A stretch of DNA of 64,000 nucleotides from Nodularia sphaerocarpa UHCC 0038 (GTDB lineage Bacteria > Cyanobacteriota > Cyanobacteriia > Cyanobacteriales > Nostocaceae): the NCBI RefSeq assembly GCF_022376295.1, contig NZ_CP060140.1, positions 4,902,356-4,966,355 on the forward strand. Direction: 5' to 3'. Below the pieces are notes generated by a model, which searched no databases, was not told the DNA's origin, and saw nothing but the letters and a program-made list of their open reading frames with translations. The translations under genes were made by a program, and so were the position numbers. Within the stretch, counting starts at the first letter, position 1. The number at the start of each line of letters is the position of its first letter. This document shows, in pieces, positions 1-8,477 of this stretch.

Positions 1-1
1 T

Positions 2-163
2 TTTATTACTCATCAGCTGTCTGCTGCTGCTGCTGCTGACCGCATTTTTGTGATGGATAAAGGCCATATTGTCCAAATAGGCAAACATTTAGAATTATTG
101 CAAATAGAGGGTCTTTATAGAACTTTGTGGGGTCAACATCAAGTCGAAGAGTTACTGCGATAG
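2..163 (+). CDS. ABC transporter ATPase, C-terminal fragment
   Basis: This is the last 53 codons of a gene that begins left of the window. The reading frame gives FITHQLSAAAAADRIFVMDK, which is the switch-histidine (H-loop) region of an ABC ATPase (ITHRLS-type), followed by the usual 'G.IVQ.G.H.ELL...G.Y..L...Q' tail of exporter-type ABC proteins. The stop codon TAG is at 161-163. A run of five alanine codons (GCT) follows the H-loop, where most homologues have 'T...A'. The transported substrate cannot be told from the fragment. It converges with the sugar transferase gene on the other strand. Confidence 0.85.
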   Translation, partial: FITHQLSAAAAADRIFVMDKGHIVQIGKHLELLQIEGLYRTLWGQHQVEELLR

Positions 164-247
164 ATATCCACCCGAATCAAATATGTTTTATCTATAAACC
201 TTGTAGAGATGAAGTATGACTTGTCTCTACATTCTTTTTGACTGAGT

Positions 248-922
248 TTACCAAGCGCCAATGCGAGCAAATATCACATAGACAGTTTTCGCAATCAAGA
301 GCAAATCATACAGTGGATGCCATTTTTTTTGATATCCTAGGTCTAAATCAACGATTTTTTCAAAATCATCCACATGAGAACGACCGTTAACTTGCCATTC
401 ACCAGTTAGCCCTGGCTTGACGTTTAAACGTTGCCAGTGACGGTTAGTATATTTTATGACTTCATCATGAGTAGGCGGACGAGTTCCCACTAAACTCATT
501 TCACCGACTAAGACATTCCAAAACTGAGGTAGTTCATCCAAACTCGTCCGTCGCAACCAACTTCCCACCTTTGTGACTCGGAAGTCATTTTTATTTTTAA
601 AGATCAGTCCTTTAGCTTCGTTATTCACCAGAGATTTGAGTTTTTCCGCATCACTCACCATTGACCGGAATTTCCAAATCCGAAAGCTTCTTCCCTGGAG
701 TCCATATCTTTGTTGGGTGAAGAAAATGGGTCCTGGATTGTCAATCTTAATTGCGATCGCTATGGGGATAAACACCATAGCTAGAATGAACAGCCCCACT
801 AAGCTCCCTAGGATGTCCAAAGTACGTTTGAATTTACACTCTACAGAGGAGTGGGGGGTAAATTCAAACTCCCAAGCTTTATAAGTACGTTGCAAAACGC
901 TTCTTATGGATGTATGGTACAT
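248..922 (-). CDS. Sugar-phosphate transferase (WcaJ/PglC-type, exopolysaccharide initiation)
   Basis: The 224-residue product is the catalytic half of a bacterial polyprenyl-phosphate sugar-1-phosphate transferase. It would move a sugar phosphate from a nucleotide sugar to the lipid carrier and start a polysaccharide or lipid-linked oligosaccharide on the inner face of the plasma membrane. The family marks are KRTLDILGS, a hydrophobic re-entrant segment at about 35-60, NPGPIFFTQQRYG, the WKFRSM block, LRRTSLDELPQFWNVL, MSLVGTRPP and KPGLTGEWQVNGRS. It lacks the N-terminal transmembrane bundle of full-length WcaJ, so it is the short form. Its acceptor and donor sugars cannot be read from sequence. 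The neighbouring ABC fragment could belong to an export pathway, but the genes converge and need not be linked. Confidence 0.88.
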   Translation of the reverse strand: MYHTSIRSVLQRTYKAWEFEFTPHSSVECKFKRTLDILGSLVGLFILAMVFIPIAIAIKIDNPGPIFFTQQRYGLQGRSFRIWKFRSMVSDAEKLKSLVNNEAKGLIFKNKNDFRVTKVGSWLRRTSLDELPQFWNVLVGEMSLVGTRPPTHDEVIKYTNRHWQRLNVKPGLTGEWQVNGRSHVDDFEKIVDLDLGYQKKWHPLYDLLLIAKTVYVIFARIGAW

Positions 923-1313
923 TTTTTAGGCAAACATTAAAATTATAAAGTATAATTACTGAGCATCTACTTGAATATAAACTTTGTTTGACTACAATTA
1001 AATCCTCTGTGAGTCATGTTTACGGTATCTTCATCAAAACCCTGGGTAACATCAGGTTTTATCAACCTAGGATCAAGGTAGCTAACATAGCTTATAGGAA
1101 ATGGCTCACAAAAAGCAATATGTCTTAAACAATTCACACATAATTAGGACTAAAATGCCTCTATCCTTTGACGGAAGCATGAAATAAAAAAATAGTAAAT
1201 CATAAAAGCAACAAGGGGATCTGGAACTATATTGATGCAATGATTCCAGGATGATCAGCGACACAATATTCAGGGATGGTAAATAAATGATTTCATCTGG
1301 TGTCCAGGTTAAA
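923..1313. other. Intergenic region, no gene seen
   Basis: About 390 bases of AT-rich sequence separate the start of the sugar transferase from the small coiled-coil gene. Both genes point away from this region, so it should hold both promoters. I see no RNA gene, no strong repeat and no clear terminator hairpin. A minus-strand reading frame at 1106-1378 overlaps the following gene and has no family signature. Confidence 0.5.
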
Positions 1314-1592
1314 ATGAGTCGCGTGGAATCAATTGTTGAACAAATTGGGGAAGCAGTCCTCTCAACGACTGAGACCATCGAACAGCTCGCACAAGGATTA
1401 GAAAATCTCAGTGTGCAAGTTGAAGCACAGGGAAAGCAGGTGCAACAACAAGGATACCAAATTTTTGCATTATGTGATGCTGTCCAAAGCCTGGCTGAAT
1501 CTCAGGAAGATTTACTACAACGAATCACCCAACTCACCGAAACTTTAGATAGACTGACGTTATTAATTCAAGGATCACTAAGCAGAGTGTAA
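1314..1592 (+). CDS. Small coiled-coil protein of unknown function
   Basis: The frame is open from an ATG at 1287, but the second ATG at 1314 (MSRVESIVEQIG) is the more likely start because the first nine codons have no helix pattern. The ~92-residue product is nearly all predicted helix with heptad-like spacing of V, I and L and many E and Q residues, for example LENLSVQVEAQGKQVQQQG and ITQLTETLDRLTLLIQ. There is one cysteine and no signal peptide or membrane segment. It could be an oligomerising adaptor or the relic of a larger protein. I do not recognise the family. It converges with surE, with only 22 bases between the stops. Confidence 0.55.
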   Translation: MSRVESIVEQIGEAVLSTTETIEQLAQGLENLSVQVEAQGKQVQQQGYQIFALCDAVQSLAESQEDLLQRITQLTETLDRLTLLIQGSLSRV

Positions 1593-1614
1593 AGTCAGCA
1601 GTTGCAATTACGAA

Positions 1615-2295
1615 TTACACCCTTAACTGAGTGATGGCGATATTACCGGAAAAACAGACATCCACATCACTACCAGGAGTGCGATCGCGTTTCCCGTATT
1701 CCCCCACATAATAAAAATCATCGCCGTCAATGCGATAGTCAATTGGTAAAGGTTTAGTACAAGGTTGACAAAACACGATCTGAGGATGAGAATCCCCTGG
1801 TTGCAGATGTGGTAAATTCACATTCCAAAAGCTTCCCGGTGCTAAGAAACGCGGGAATAAGTCAGCTAAAACTTCAGCAGTCAACTTAGCAGCCACATCC
1901 CAATCAACAATTTGCTTACCTTTGTGATATTGGGAAATCGCAATTCCGGGAATATTTTGTGTAGCAGCTTCGCGCACAGCCGCAACAGTACCGGAAATAT
2001 AGGCATCTACTCCCAAGTTTCCCCCAGCATTAATACCTGAAAGCACAAATTTGATATTTTGGCAAATTTGGGTAGTGGCGATTCTGACACAATCGGCGGG
2101 AGTCCCTGCGATCGCATACTCATTTTCAGAACGGCGTTGAAGATTAATCGCACCAGTAGTAGTAACTTGATGTCCACATCCAGATTGATGGTCTTTAGGG
2201 GCGGCGATAATTGTTTTTTGACCATTTATCGCCTGAAACAGAGCTTGAATACCGGGAGCGTCAATCCCGTCGTCATTAGTGAGCATGATAGTCAT
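1615..2295 (-). CDS. surE: 5'-nucleotidase SurE
   Basis: The 226-residue product is a SurE nucleoside monophosphate phosphatase, a cytoplasmic metal-dependent enzyme that removes the phosphate of 5'- and 3'-nucleotides. The N-terminal metal site reads LTNDDGIDAPGIQAL, where the paired aspartates bind the metal. Other family blocks are HQSGCGHQVT, AGTPADCVRIA, VLSGINAGGNLG, YISGTVAAVREA and FWNVNLP. The length is a little under the usual ~250 residues because the C-terminal arm is short. Upstream (2296-2565) there is only repeat DNA, so it is probably transcribed alone. Confidence 0.93.
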   Translation of the reverse strand: MTIMLTNDDGIDAPGIQALFQAINGQKTIIAAPKDHQSGCGHQVTTTGAINLQRRSENEYAIAGTPADCVRIATTQICQNIKFVLSGINAGGNLGVDAYISGTVAAVREAATQNIPGIAISQYHKGKQIVDWDVAAKLTAEVLADLFPRFLAPGSFWNVNLPHLQPGDSHPQIVFCQPCTKPLPIDYRIDGDDFYYVGEYGKRDRTPGSDVDVCFSGNIAITQLRV

Positions 2296-2300
2296 ACAAT

Positions 2301-2490
2301 TTTAGATTTTGGATTTTAGATTTTGGATTGATTCCACAGATAAATCTGGGGAGTAGGGAGTAGGGAGTTACTTCGACTACGCTCAGTAACCGAAGGAGTA
2401 GGGAGTAGGGAGCGGGGTGCGGGGGTGAAGTTTTTTTCCAATGACCAATGACCAATGACCAATGACCAATGACCAATGACCAATGACATC
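2301..2490. repeat. Short tandem repeat block between surE and the DUF1995 gene
   Basis: Three simple repeats lie side by side. At 2301-2330 there are copies of ATTTTAGATTTTGG. At 2348-2411 there are GGGAGTA copies, interrupted by the palindromic insert described separately. At about 2440-2487 there are six or more head-to-tail copies of the heptamer TGACCAA. Heptamer arrays of this kind are common between genes in heterocystous cyanobacteria. Two short reading frames through the block on the minus strand encode only the repeat (SLVIGHW copies) and are not genes. Confidence 0.85.
2368..2392. repeat. Small dispersed repeat with core TCGACTACGCTC in a hairpin
   Basis: The sequence GTTACTTCGACTACGCTCAGTAAC has 6-base arms GTTACT and AGTAAC around a 12-base core. 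The same core occurs at about 48207-48224 inside the tnpB gene with different arms (TGTT and AACA). It interrupts a GGGAGTA tandem array. This is the pattern of the very small mobile repeats known from Nostoc genomes. Confidence 0.6.
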
Positions 2491-2565
2491 CCACACCAGT
2501 TAACTTTATTTCCGCCCACTTACTTAATCTGTGTTCATCTGTGGTTAATTTTTGTTGTATTGCAG

Positions 2566-3300
2566 TTAACTACTCAAAGCCTTGAAAAACCGTTGTAAAC
2601 TCTTGAAGACACTGGGCTTTTTCGCAGGTGTAGCAGATGTTCCTGTTTGTGGTTGTCCTTGCATAACAATCTGATCCAACTCATCACCGCTTGGCCTTTT
2701 CGGTAATTCTGCAACTTTTTCATACTCACCGTTTGTTTCTACCCATACTTCCCATAATCCGGGATAGCAGCGAAATACAGCCGTTGTATCATCGACAGGA
2801 CGCAGGTAGTAACAAGATTCGAGAGTACTAATAAAACGCTCGCGGGTTTGTCTGGCTGTATAACCAATACCCACTACCCCAGAATCTTCCAGACGGGGAT
2901 TTAACATCACAAAAGGGCGATCGCCTATATTTTCACATAGCTTTTCCACTTGGGGAACTTCTACAGAAGTCGGCGCAATAAATAAGAAAATTTCATCCTC
3001 TGGCTGAATTTTCGACTGTAGGGAAGCCGCCCTCCCTGTACCGATATCCACAATTTTAAATGGTGTCCCCGCCCAATCACGGTTAGCTAGGGCTGCACCA
3101 CCTGCGTCAGGAAAGAAAATTTTCAGGCGGGAATCATATTCTGCAAACAAAGGCAAAAATTGTTCCGCCACCGGCATCAATTTCAGTTCGGGGAACAAAA
3201 AATCAACTTGTAAGCGAGTGTAACCATCTGCAAGGGCTGCTTGGGTAGCAATGCGAGATTGGGCGATCGCTTGTTCAAGACTTTTGGGAAGTTCAGGCAT
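2566..3300 (-). CDS. DUF1995 domain protein
   Basis: The 244-residue product matches the cyanobacterial and plastid DUF1995 family, which is related to plant LPA3. The typical opening is PELPKSLEQAIAQSRIATQAAL, followed by LQVDFLFPELKLMPVAEQFL, and later DIGTGRAASLQSKIQPEDEIFLFIAPTSVEVPQVEKLCE in which an asparagine-proline block (MLNPRLED) follows. There is no signal peptide or membrane segment, so it is probably soluble and cytoplasmic. Plant relatives have been linked to photosystem assembly, but the bacterial function is unknown. The last ~35 residues are a basic, low-complexity tail ending FKSLQRFFKALSS. It may be transcribed with the gene behind it at 3386 (86-base gap, same strand). 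Confidence 0.8.
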   Translation of the reverse strand: MPELPKSLEQAIAQSRIATQAALADGYTRLQVDFLFPELKLMPVAEQFLPLFAEYDSRLKIFFPDAGGAALANRDWAGTPFKIVDIGTGRAASLQSKIQPEDEIFLFIAPTSVEVPQVEKLCENIGDRPFVMLNPRLEDSGVVGIGYTARQTRERFISTLESCYYLRPVDDTTAVFRCYPGLWEVWVETNGEYEKVAELPKRPSGDELDQIVMQGQPQTGTSATPAKKPSVFKSLQRFFKALSS

Positions 3301-3385
3301 AATTTATATTTGAATCGGGCTTCTATTTCAATTGTTTCAGTCTTTTTGTCCACAGCAACAAAGTAATTATCCGATGTTGATTTCC

Positions 3386-5080
3386 CTAGCCTTGGGGTAT
3401 ATGCGTATATAGCCCTTGACCTTGGGTATCATAAATAAATACTGGCAGCTTGACATGATCACCAATTACCCCTAAAGCGTCTTGTAAAATATGCCAGTGA
3501 TTTGTCGTCTGAAGGTCGGCTTCAGATAAAGTTGTCTGTAGCACTTGTTCATACTCAGGGGTGAGGGATACGACAATTCCGGTGTTGTTGATCGTAAAAG
3601 TGCAAATCCGAATTTCTCTAGAACAGGTTTGCTCTAGGTCATTTTGAACTTGTTGCAAATTAACATTGACTTGGAGCTTTGCTTGTGCTTGCTTGAGGGC
3701 GGTTGCGTAAGGTGAAATCAGACTCTGAGATTGATTGTAGTAAAGAGTATCTGGAGAAGTGTTTTGAGCATTTTGTAAAGCCTGACCCCAGTATGTCACT
3801 GCTACGTGCCACTGGTTTTTTTGCTCATAGGCTTGAGCTTGATTGGCTGTGCTGATGGCTTGTTGATAACTGTTAGCGGCTATTAGTTCTTTGGTGGCGC
3901 GATCGCGTGTTTTTGCTAATTGAGGTTTATACTCTAATAACCGTTGTCGTGCTTCTGGGTATGCTGGGCTATAATCGGGAATAATATTCAAAGCATTAAT
4001 CACTACTTGCCAAGTCGTCTGTGCCTTTTGCCAGTCATTTAAGGATTTAGCATTGCCTTGGCGCTCTTGGGCTACAATTGCTACAGCCTTAGCATCATTG
4101 AGTTTTTTTAGCCATTGTTCTTGAGCAAGTAACTGCTGATTTACAGCTTGTAAACTGGCACGATATTTTGATAATCTCGGTTGTACTAGCCCATACAGTT
4201 CACTACTAGAGGATATAGCCTCCAGAGGTGCGATCGCCTCTCGCCATGAATATTGTATATCTTGTAATTCTTCTAGACTATTCGCAGTTGCTTGAGTTTT
4301 TTTCTCAGCCACATCAGCCGCCTGGAAAGCTGTCACCACCTGGTTAATTTTCTCTGAGTGCATAGACAAACGAGCTTTTAACTCCTGAGCTTGTTGGTAG
4401 CGCGACGACCAACGGGGAATAATTGACAAGTCGCTGCTGGCTGTTGTTAATTGCTGTTGTGCTGCGATTAATTCATTTTCGGAATTAGCACCACCCAACA
4501 GTTGTCTAAATTCCCAGTTCAATTTTTCAGCAGTTTGGATTTCTTTGCATTCAGACATCACACAAGGACGAGTTAGCAAGTAAAAACCACTACCAAACAC
4601 ACAAATTCCTACCAAAGTTATTCCTAGCAATAGAGATTTCACCGGACGTGGTGACGGAGTACTCAACAAATCCGGTGTATCTATAAAAGGATCAAAGGCT
4701 GCTTCTGCTTCATCCTCTATGGTAGATGGAGTATAGCTTAGAGAAGATGAGAGAGAAATTGTTTGCCTAATTTCCTGCTTTTGTTTGACCACAAAAGAAC
4801 ATCTAGCATAAGGAAGCTCTTCCCCAAATATTCTGATAAAGCACTGTACGCGCTGTTCTCTGTAGGTTGGTAACGACTGGAGTGCTTCTGACAGCAGGAA
4901 AAATATATATTTAGTGTCAACATTCACACCAACTGGATGTTGAGTTAAAATCATTAACTCGTTTTTTTGGACAGCACACTTAATTTGCAAGACTTCACCA
5001 GAGGAGACTTTTGCAAGAAGTTGTTCCTGCAAAGTCTTGGCTAAAAGTTGTAAGTTATCCTGTTGAACTGCTACTTTCAT
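3386..5080 (-). CDS. Membrane-anchored coiled-coil protein, unknown
   Basis: The 564-residue product has three parts. Residues 1-145 are a soluble, probably cytoplasmic domain ending in an acidic, proline-rich linker (SSSLSYTPSTIEDEAEAAFDPF). Residues about 148-169 form one transmembrane helix. The rest, about 175-480, is long helix with many Q, A and W residues in repeated patterns resembling TPR-like or spectrin-like helical repeats (for example LNDWQKAQTTWQVVINAL). A small C-terminal domain contains two cysteines (LEQTCSREIRICTF) and a conserved-looking end. I do not recognise a catalytic motif. The layout fits a scaffold across the plasma membrane with a large periplasmic helical part. 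Start is the ATG at 5080, which is preceded by an AT-rich leader. Confidence 0.65.
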   Translation of the reverse strand: MKVAVQQDNLQLLAKTLQEQLLAKVSSGEVLQIKCAVQKNELMILTQHPVGVNVDTKYIFFLLSEALQSLPTYREQRVQCFIRIFGEELPYARCSFVVKQKQEIRQTISLSSSLSYTPSTIEDEAEAAFDPFIDTPDLLSTPSPRPVKSLLLGITLVGICVFGSGFYLLTRPCVMSECKEIQTAEKLNWEFRQLLGGANSENELIAAQQQLTTASSDLSIIPRWSSRYQQAQELKARLSMHSEKINQVVTAFQAADVAEKKTQATANSLEELQDIQYSWREAIAPLEAISSSSELYGLVQPRLSKYRASLQAVNQQLLAQEQWLKKLNDAKAVAIVAQERQGNAKSLNDWQKAQTTWQVVINALNIIPDYSPAYPEARQRLLEYKPQLAKTRDRATKELIAANSYQQAISTANQAQAYEQKNQWHVAVTYWGQALQNAQNTSPDTLYYNQSQSLISPYATALKQAQAKLQVNVNLQQVQNDLEQTCSREIRICTFTINNTGIVVSLTPEYEQVLQTTLSEADLQTTNHWHILQDALGVIGDHVKLPVFIYDTQGQGLYTHIPQG

Positions 5081-5370
5081 AGAGCGTTACTGCTGATTTT
5101 CTATATTGTTTTGTTTATTTGGGAAAGAGGAAAATCAAGGAATTACCTTGAGAAACGGGAGATGCACACTTTGATCAACCACAATCAGAAAATCAAATAG
5201 ACCAACTTTTTAACACAAATTCTGATTTTTTACCAAAATGTTACATAGCCAATACCTATCCAAGAATCAGAAAGGGGACATTCTCAGGTATTGGGGACTG
5301 GTGACTTGCAAGTTTTTCACCGCCCTAGCTCCCCTACCTCATCGCTAAAGCCGAACGGTCAGCCATTTAC

Positions 5371-5409
5371 AGCAACCGCCAAGGAGATTAGGACATAGGA
5401 AAAGTCTAA
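5371..5409 (+). repeat. Dispersed repeat, second copy inverted at 18157-18193
   Basis: The sequence AGCAACCGCCAAGG, two or three variable bases, then TTAGGACATAG and AAAAGTCTAA recurs as its reverse complement upstream of the ClC gene (18157-18193). The two copies differ at only a few bases. The first abuts the inverted-repeat element at 5410. No coding function is seen. Confidence 0.6.
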
Positions 5410-5607
5410 GAGGTTGTTTGAAAAGTCTAATTTATTACTAGCCCAGGCGACTAGAAGTCGCGGCTATACAAACCAAACCCGCCTGCGCGGGTTAAAAACC
5501 TTAATTTTTCATTAGTCCAGGTCGGTGGACTTGGCCTGTGTAGTAGCGTTCGCCTTTGGCGTGGCGTAGCCATATTATATTCCCCCAAAACTTTTCAAAC
5601 ACCCTCT
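5410..5607. mobile_element. MITE-like element, copy 1 (198 bp)
   Basis: The element starts AGAGGTTGTTTGAAAAGT and ends ACTTTTCAAACACCCTCT, giving 18-base terminal inverted repeats with one mismatch. The interior carries the palindrome AACCCGCCTGCGCGGGTT and GTCCAGGTCGGTGGAC. It encodes nothing. A second copy lies at 8478-8652 and a fragment lies at 20931-20965. Copy 1 has an extra ~25 bases (GCGTTCGCCTTTGGCGTGGC region near 5547-5570), itself a small palindromic repeat, so one repeat has entered another. Confidence 0.85.
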
Positions 5608-6032
5608 AAAACCCAGTCAAAGCAAGTCTGTCACTTTTGACTTTTGACTTTTGACTTTTGCTATACCTCGGTTGGGGCTAAAAATCCCCCAGTCCTGGCT
5701 GTAAGCTACCAGAGGCGGTTTACCACAACAGCGTCTGTACCGGTTGTGAGGTGAAAAAACATCGCATCAATTTTTTTTGACATAAATGCTGGTTTTGTTA
5801 TATGCTGGCAAACTCACGGTTAGAATTAATGACTTTTAGTAAGTACAGTAATCATGTTTTCATCAAAGAAACTAATTTGCATCCTTTAGCGAATCCGATA
5901 GAATTAATACATAAAAAAATAAGTTATTTATTATAGACCCAGAAAGCTCAATTGTGTAACTATAGTGCTTAAAAAAGTTAAAAACAGCACCAAAAAAATG
6001 CTTTGGGCAGTGTAAATACAAGGTGCAGGTAA

Positions 6033-7259
6033 ATGGATTTATTGGAGTATCAAGTTAAAGAATGGTTTGGCAAAATAGGCATTCCCGTATTGCCTTCCCA
6101 ACGAATTGACCATCCTACAGATTTGAAACGGTTAAAAATTCGCTATCCAATTGTACTAAAATCACAGGTATATGCGGGCGAAAGAGCCAAAGCTGGTGGA
6201 GTCAGGGCTGTAGAAACAACCATTGATGCGATCGCGGCGGCGCAAACCATCTTTAATTTGCCGATTTGGGGCGAATTACCAGAAGTTTTACTGGCAGAAT
6301 CGAAGTATATTAGTCAACAAGAATTTTATCTTGCGGTAGTTTTAGATACTGCGGTCTGCCGACCAGTGCTTTTAGGTTGCACAGAACCCGATATTGATTG
6401 GGAATCCGCCGGAGAGAAAATGCATCATGTTGTGGTTGAGCAAGAATTTTCTCCATTCTATGCACGGCGACTGGCGTTAAAAATGGGTTTGCAAGGTACA
6501 TTAATGCAATCTGTCAGCTCGGTTGTTGAGAAAATGTATCAGCTATTTGTGCAGAAAGATTTAGACTTGGTGGAAATTAATCCCTTGGCTGTGAGTGCTT
6601 CTGGTCAAGTTATGGCTCTCAATGGTAAAGTCAGTATCAACGAACGCGCCATTGGTCGCCATCGGGACTTAGCGGAGATAGCTGTAAAACTAGCTAACCG
6701 TCATACGAGAGGTTCTATGAACGGTCATTTAGGCGATTTGGATTGTTTAGAATTACACGGTAAAATTGGCATTTTGGGTAATGGTACTGGTTCAATGATG
6801 GCTACTTTAGATTTGGTAACCAGTGCTGGCGGTAAACCTGGAACTTGTCTGAATCTTCGCCATGCTTTGGTTACAGATGTTTCGCCCACGACTTTTTGCA
6901 CCCGTCTAGCCAAAGGTTTGAATATCCTAGCTGCTGACAAAAGCATTCAAGTTATACTCCTTAACCTTCTCGGTAGTGTACCTCAGACTGAGGAAGTCGC
7001 CAATATTATTAGCAATTTTGTTCAGCAAGAACACCATGAAATCAAATCACCAACTGTAAGAGTTAGTAGCAGAACCCGCCGCGAGTCTCATTTTCCGGGC
7101 TTGGTTGTCCGTATTACTGGTTCTGAGTTCGATGTAGCTAAGGATTTTTTAGCTAGCTTAAATACTCAAGCTGATGCTTTGATTGTAGTAGAAAATTTAG
7201 ATGACGCGGTTGTAGAAGCTGTTCGTCTAGCCAAGCCAATTGCTTACAAAAAGGCGTAA
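6033..7259 (+). CDS. sucC: Succinyl-CoA synthetase beta subunit-like protein (divergent active site)
   Basis: The 408-residue product has the ATP-grasp fold and C-terminal ligase domain of SucC. Family blocks are MDLLEYQVKEWFGKIGIPV, SQVYAGERAKAGGV (nucleotide loop), DLVEINPLAV at about 178-187 and GKIGILGNGTGSMMATLD near 244-260. Several active-site loops differ from E. coli SucC: the Mg-binding aspartate in LDGK is asparagine (ALNGK, N197), the DVGGGAT loop is NLRHALV (264-270) and the GGIVRCD loop is GSVPQTE (304-310). These glycine-rich loops normally contact the phosphohistidine and acid substrate. The gene lies 82 bases before a sucD-like gene that is altered in the same way, so the pair may have a different ligase activity. 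It could also be an inactive paralogue. Confidence 0.85.
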   Translation: MDLLEYQVKEWFGKIGIPVLPSQRIDHPTDLKRLKIRYPIVLKSQVYAGERAKAGGVRAVETTIDAIAAAQTIFNLPIWGELPEVLLAESKYISQQEFYLAVVLDTAVCRPVLLGCTEPDIDWESAGEKMHHVVVEQEFSPFYARRLALKMGLQGTLMQSVSSVVEKMYQLFVQKDLDLVEINPLAVSASGQVMALNGKVSINERAIGRHRDLAEIAVKLANRHTRGSMNGHLGDLDCLELHGKIGILGNGTGSMMATLDLVTSAGGKPGTCLNLRHALVTDVSPTTFCTRLAKGLNILAADKSIQVILLNLLGSVPQTEEVANIISNFVQQEHHEIKSPTVRVSSRTRRESHFPGLVVRITGSEFDVAKDFLASLNTQADALIVVENLDDAVVEAVRLAKPIAYKKA

Positions 7260-7341
7260 GACAATTTTTGCTGGACAACATAGCATTTCTGGCTTGAGTA
7301 GCTAGGAGAAGATTTAATTAACCACACTACCAGAAATTTAT

Positions 7342-8238
7342 ATGAACTTAACACCAGACAGCAAGGTATTAATCCAAGGCTTTTGTGAATTTATTACAGC
7401 AACTCATATTGCTCAAATGAAAGCTTATGGTACAAATTTGGTTGCTGGTGTCAATCCTGGATGTGGTGGACAGCAACTTTACAACCTACCGATTTTCGAT
7501 TTGGTGGAAGAGGTGGTGGCAAAATTTGGAGCAATTGACACAACAATTATCTGCGTACATCCATACCAAGTTTTAGATGCAGCATTAGAAGCGATCGCCT
7601 GCAATATCAACCAGATTATTATCATTACTGGTGGCGTACCACCTTTGGATATGGTGCAATTACTTCGCAAAGCCGAAGCTGGTGAAACTTTGATAGTCGG
7701 TCCCAATAGTCCGGGAATTATTGTACCGGGTAAAATTCTCCTAGGTACTCAACCCAGTGAATTGTATAAACCTGGTTCTGTGGGAATTGTTAGCCGTAGT
7801 AGTACCCTGACTTATGAAGTTGCATGGGAATTAACCAAAGCTGGTTTAGGGCAATCAATTAGTGTTAGTATCGGTAGTGATGCGATCGTTGGTTCATCAT
7901 TTCTACAATGGCTGCAAATTCTTGATGAAGATGAAACCACAGAAGCGATCGTTTTAGTCGGTCAACCCGGTGGTGATAGTGAAGAAGCCGCAGCGCGGTA
8001 TATTACTGAAGCCATTGATAAACCAGTAATTGCCTATATTGCTGGTAGACACGCACCACTAGCAAAAAATTGGCGACAAAGTGGGACGTTAGCCACAGTT
8101 ATCGGACGTGATCCTAATTTTGGTACAGCACAAAGTAAATTAGCTGCTTTTAAAGAAGCTAAAATTCCAGTCGCTGAACGTCCGTCTCTAATTCCAGAAT
8201 TAGTCAAAAAGAAAATTAAACTAGTTAAAAGTTCGTAG
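7342..8238 (+). CDS. sucD: Succinyl-CoA synthetase alpha subunit-like protein lacking the phosphohistidine
   Basis: The 298-residue product aligns along its whole length with SucD: a CoA-binding Rossmann domain (KVLIQGF, AYGTNLVAGVNPGCGG), the IIITGGVPPLDM block, GPNSPGIIVPG and VGIVSRSSTLTYEV. The catalytic histidine of E. coli SucD (His246, in MGHAG) is glutamine here (NWRQSG, Q246), its partner Glu208 is also glutamine (VGQPGG, Q208) and Cys123 is serine. The residue numbers coincide, so the alignment is not in doubt around these sites. The normal phosphohistidine mechanism should not work. Same strand and close to the sucC-like gene, so one operon. A hairpin follows the stop. Confidence 0.86.
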   Translation: MNLTPDSKVLIQGFCEFITATHIAQMKAYGTNLVAGVNPGCGGQQLYNLPIFDLVEEVVAKFGAIDTTIICVHPYQVLDAALEAIACNINQIIIITGGVPPLDMVQLLRKAEAGETLIVGPNSPGIIVPGKILLGTQPSELYKPGSVGIVSRSSTLTYEVAWELTKAGLGQSISVSIGSDAIVGSSFLQWLQILDEDETTEAIVLVGQPGGDSEEAAARYITEAIDKPVIAYIAGRHAPLAKNWRQSGTLATVIGRDPNFGTAQSKLAAFKEAKIPVAERPSLIPELVKKKIKLVKSS

Positions 8239-8239
8239 T

Positions 8240-8256
8240 AAGGGCTTCAGCCCTTT
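8240..8256 (+). terminator. Possible terminator after the sucC/sucD-like pair
   Basis: The sequence AAGGGCTTCAGCCCTTT directly follows the sucD-like stop codon and folds into a 6-7 base-pair hairpin with a very short loop. Only a short T run follows, so termination may be weak. Confidence 0.5.
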
Positions 8257-8322
8257 GTTCCAAAATATAGCGTTTCCTAGTCTGCTGAGGTACGGATTTA
8301 TCTGTATTTATCTGTGTTCATC

Positions 8323-8409
8323 TGTGTAGCCTACGGCAAGCCGCTAACGCGTCTACATCTGTGGTCGAATAATTATTCTAGTACCTATTGAGGTGGGAAT
8401 CGCTATACT
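8323..8409. repeat. Dispersed repeat with second copy at 32471-32588
   Basis: Both copies share TGTGTAGCCTACGGCAAGCC followed by GCTAACGCGTCTACATC, then TGTGGTCGAATAA, and end with GAGGTGGGAATCGC and an ATA. The GCCTACGGC...GCTAACGCG part looks like a small palindromic repeat inserted into the widespread 'ATCTGTGTTCATCTGTGG' repeat. No ORF. Confidence 0.65.
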
Positions 8410-8477
8410 TGGGTTTTAATAAGTAATAATTAAACGCAGATGGACGCAGATAAACGCAGATAATTTTGTACTTTATT

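Larger units (their letters stand above)
5081..6032. other. Long intergenic region rich in dispersed repeats
   Basis: About 950 bases separate two divergent genes. Apart from the two repeats listed separately (5371-5409 and 5410-5607) there is a triplicated heptamer (GACTTTT)n at 5639-5660 and an AT-rich stretch from about 5760 to 6030, which is the likely promoter region of the sucC-like gene. No ORF of note and no RNA gene were seen. Confidence 0.6.

Noticed and set aside
2276..2519. Two overlapping minus-strand frames upstream of surE
   Set aside because: They translate tandem repeats (SLVIGHW) and simple AG-rich DNA.
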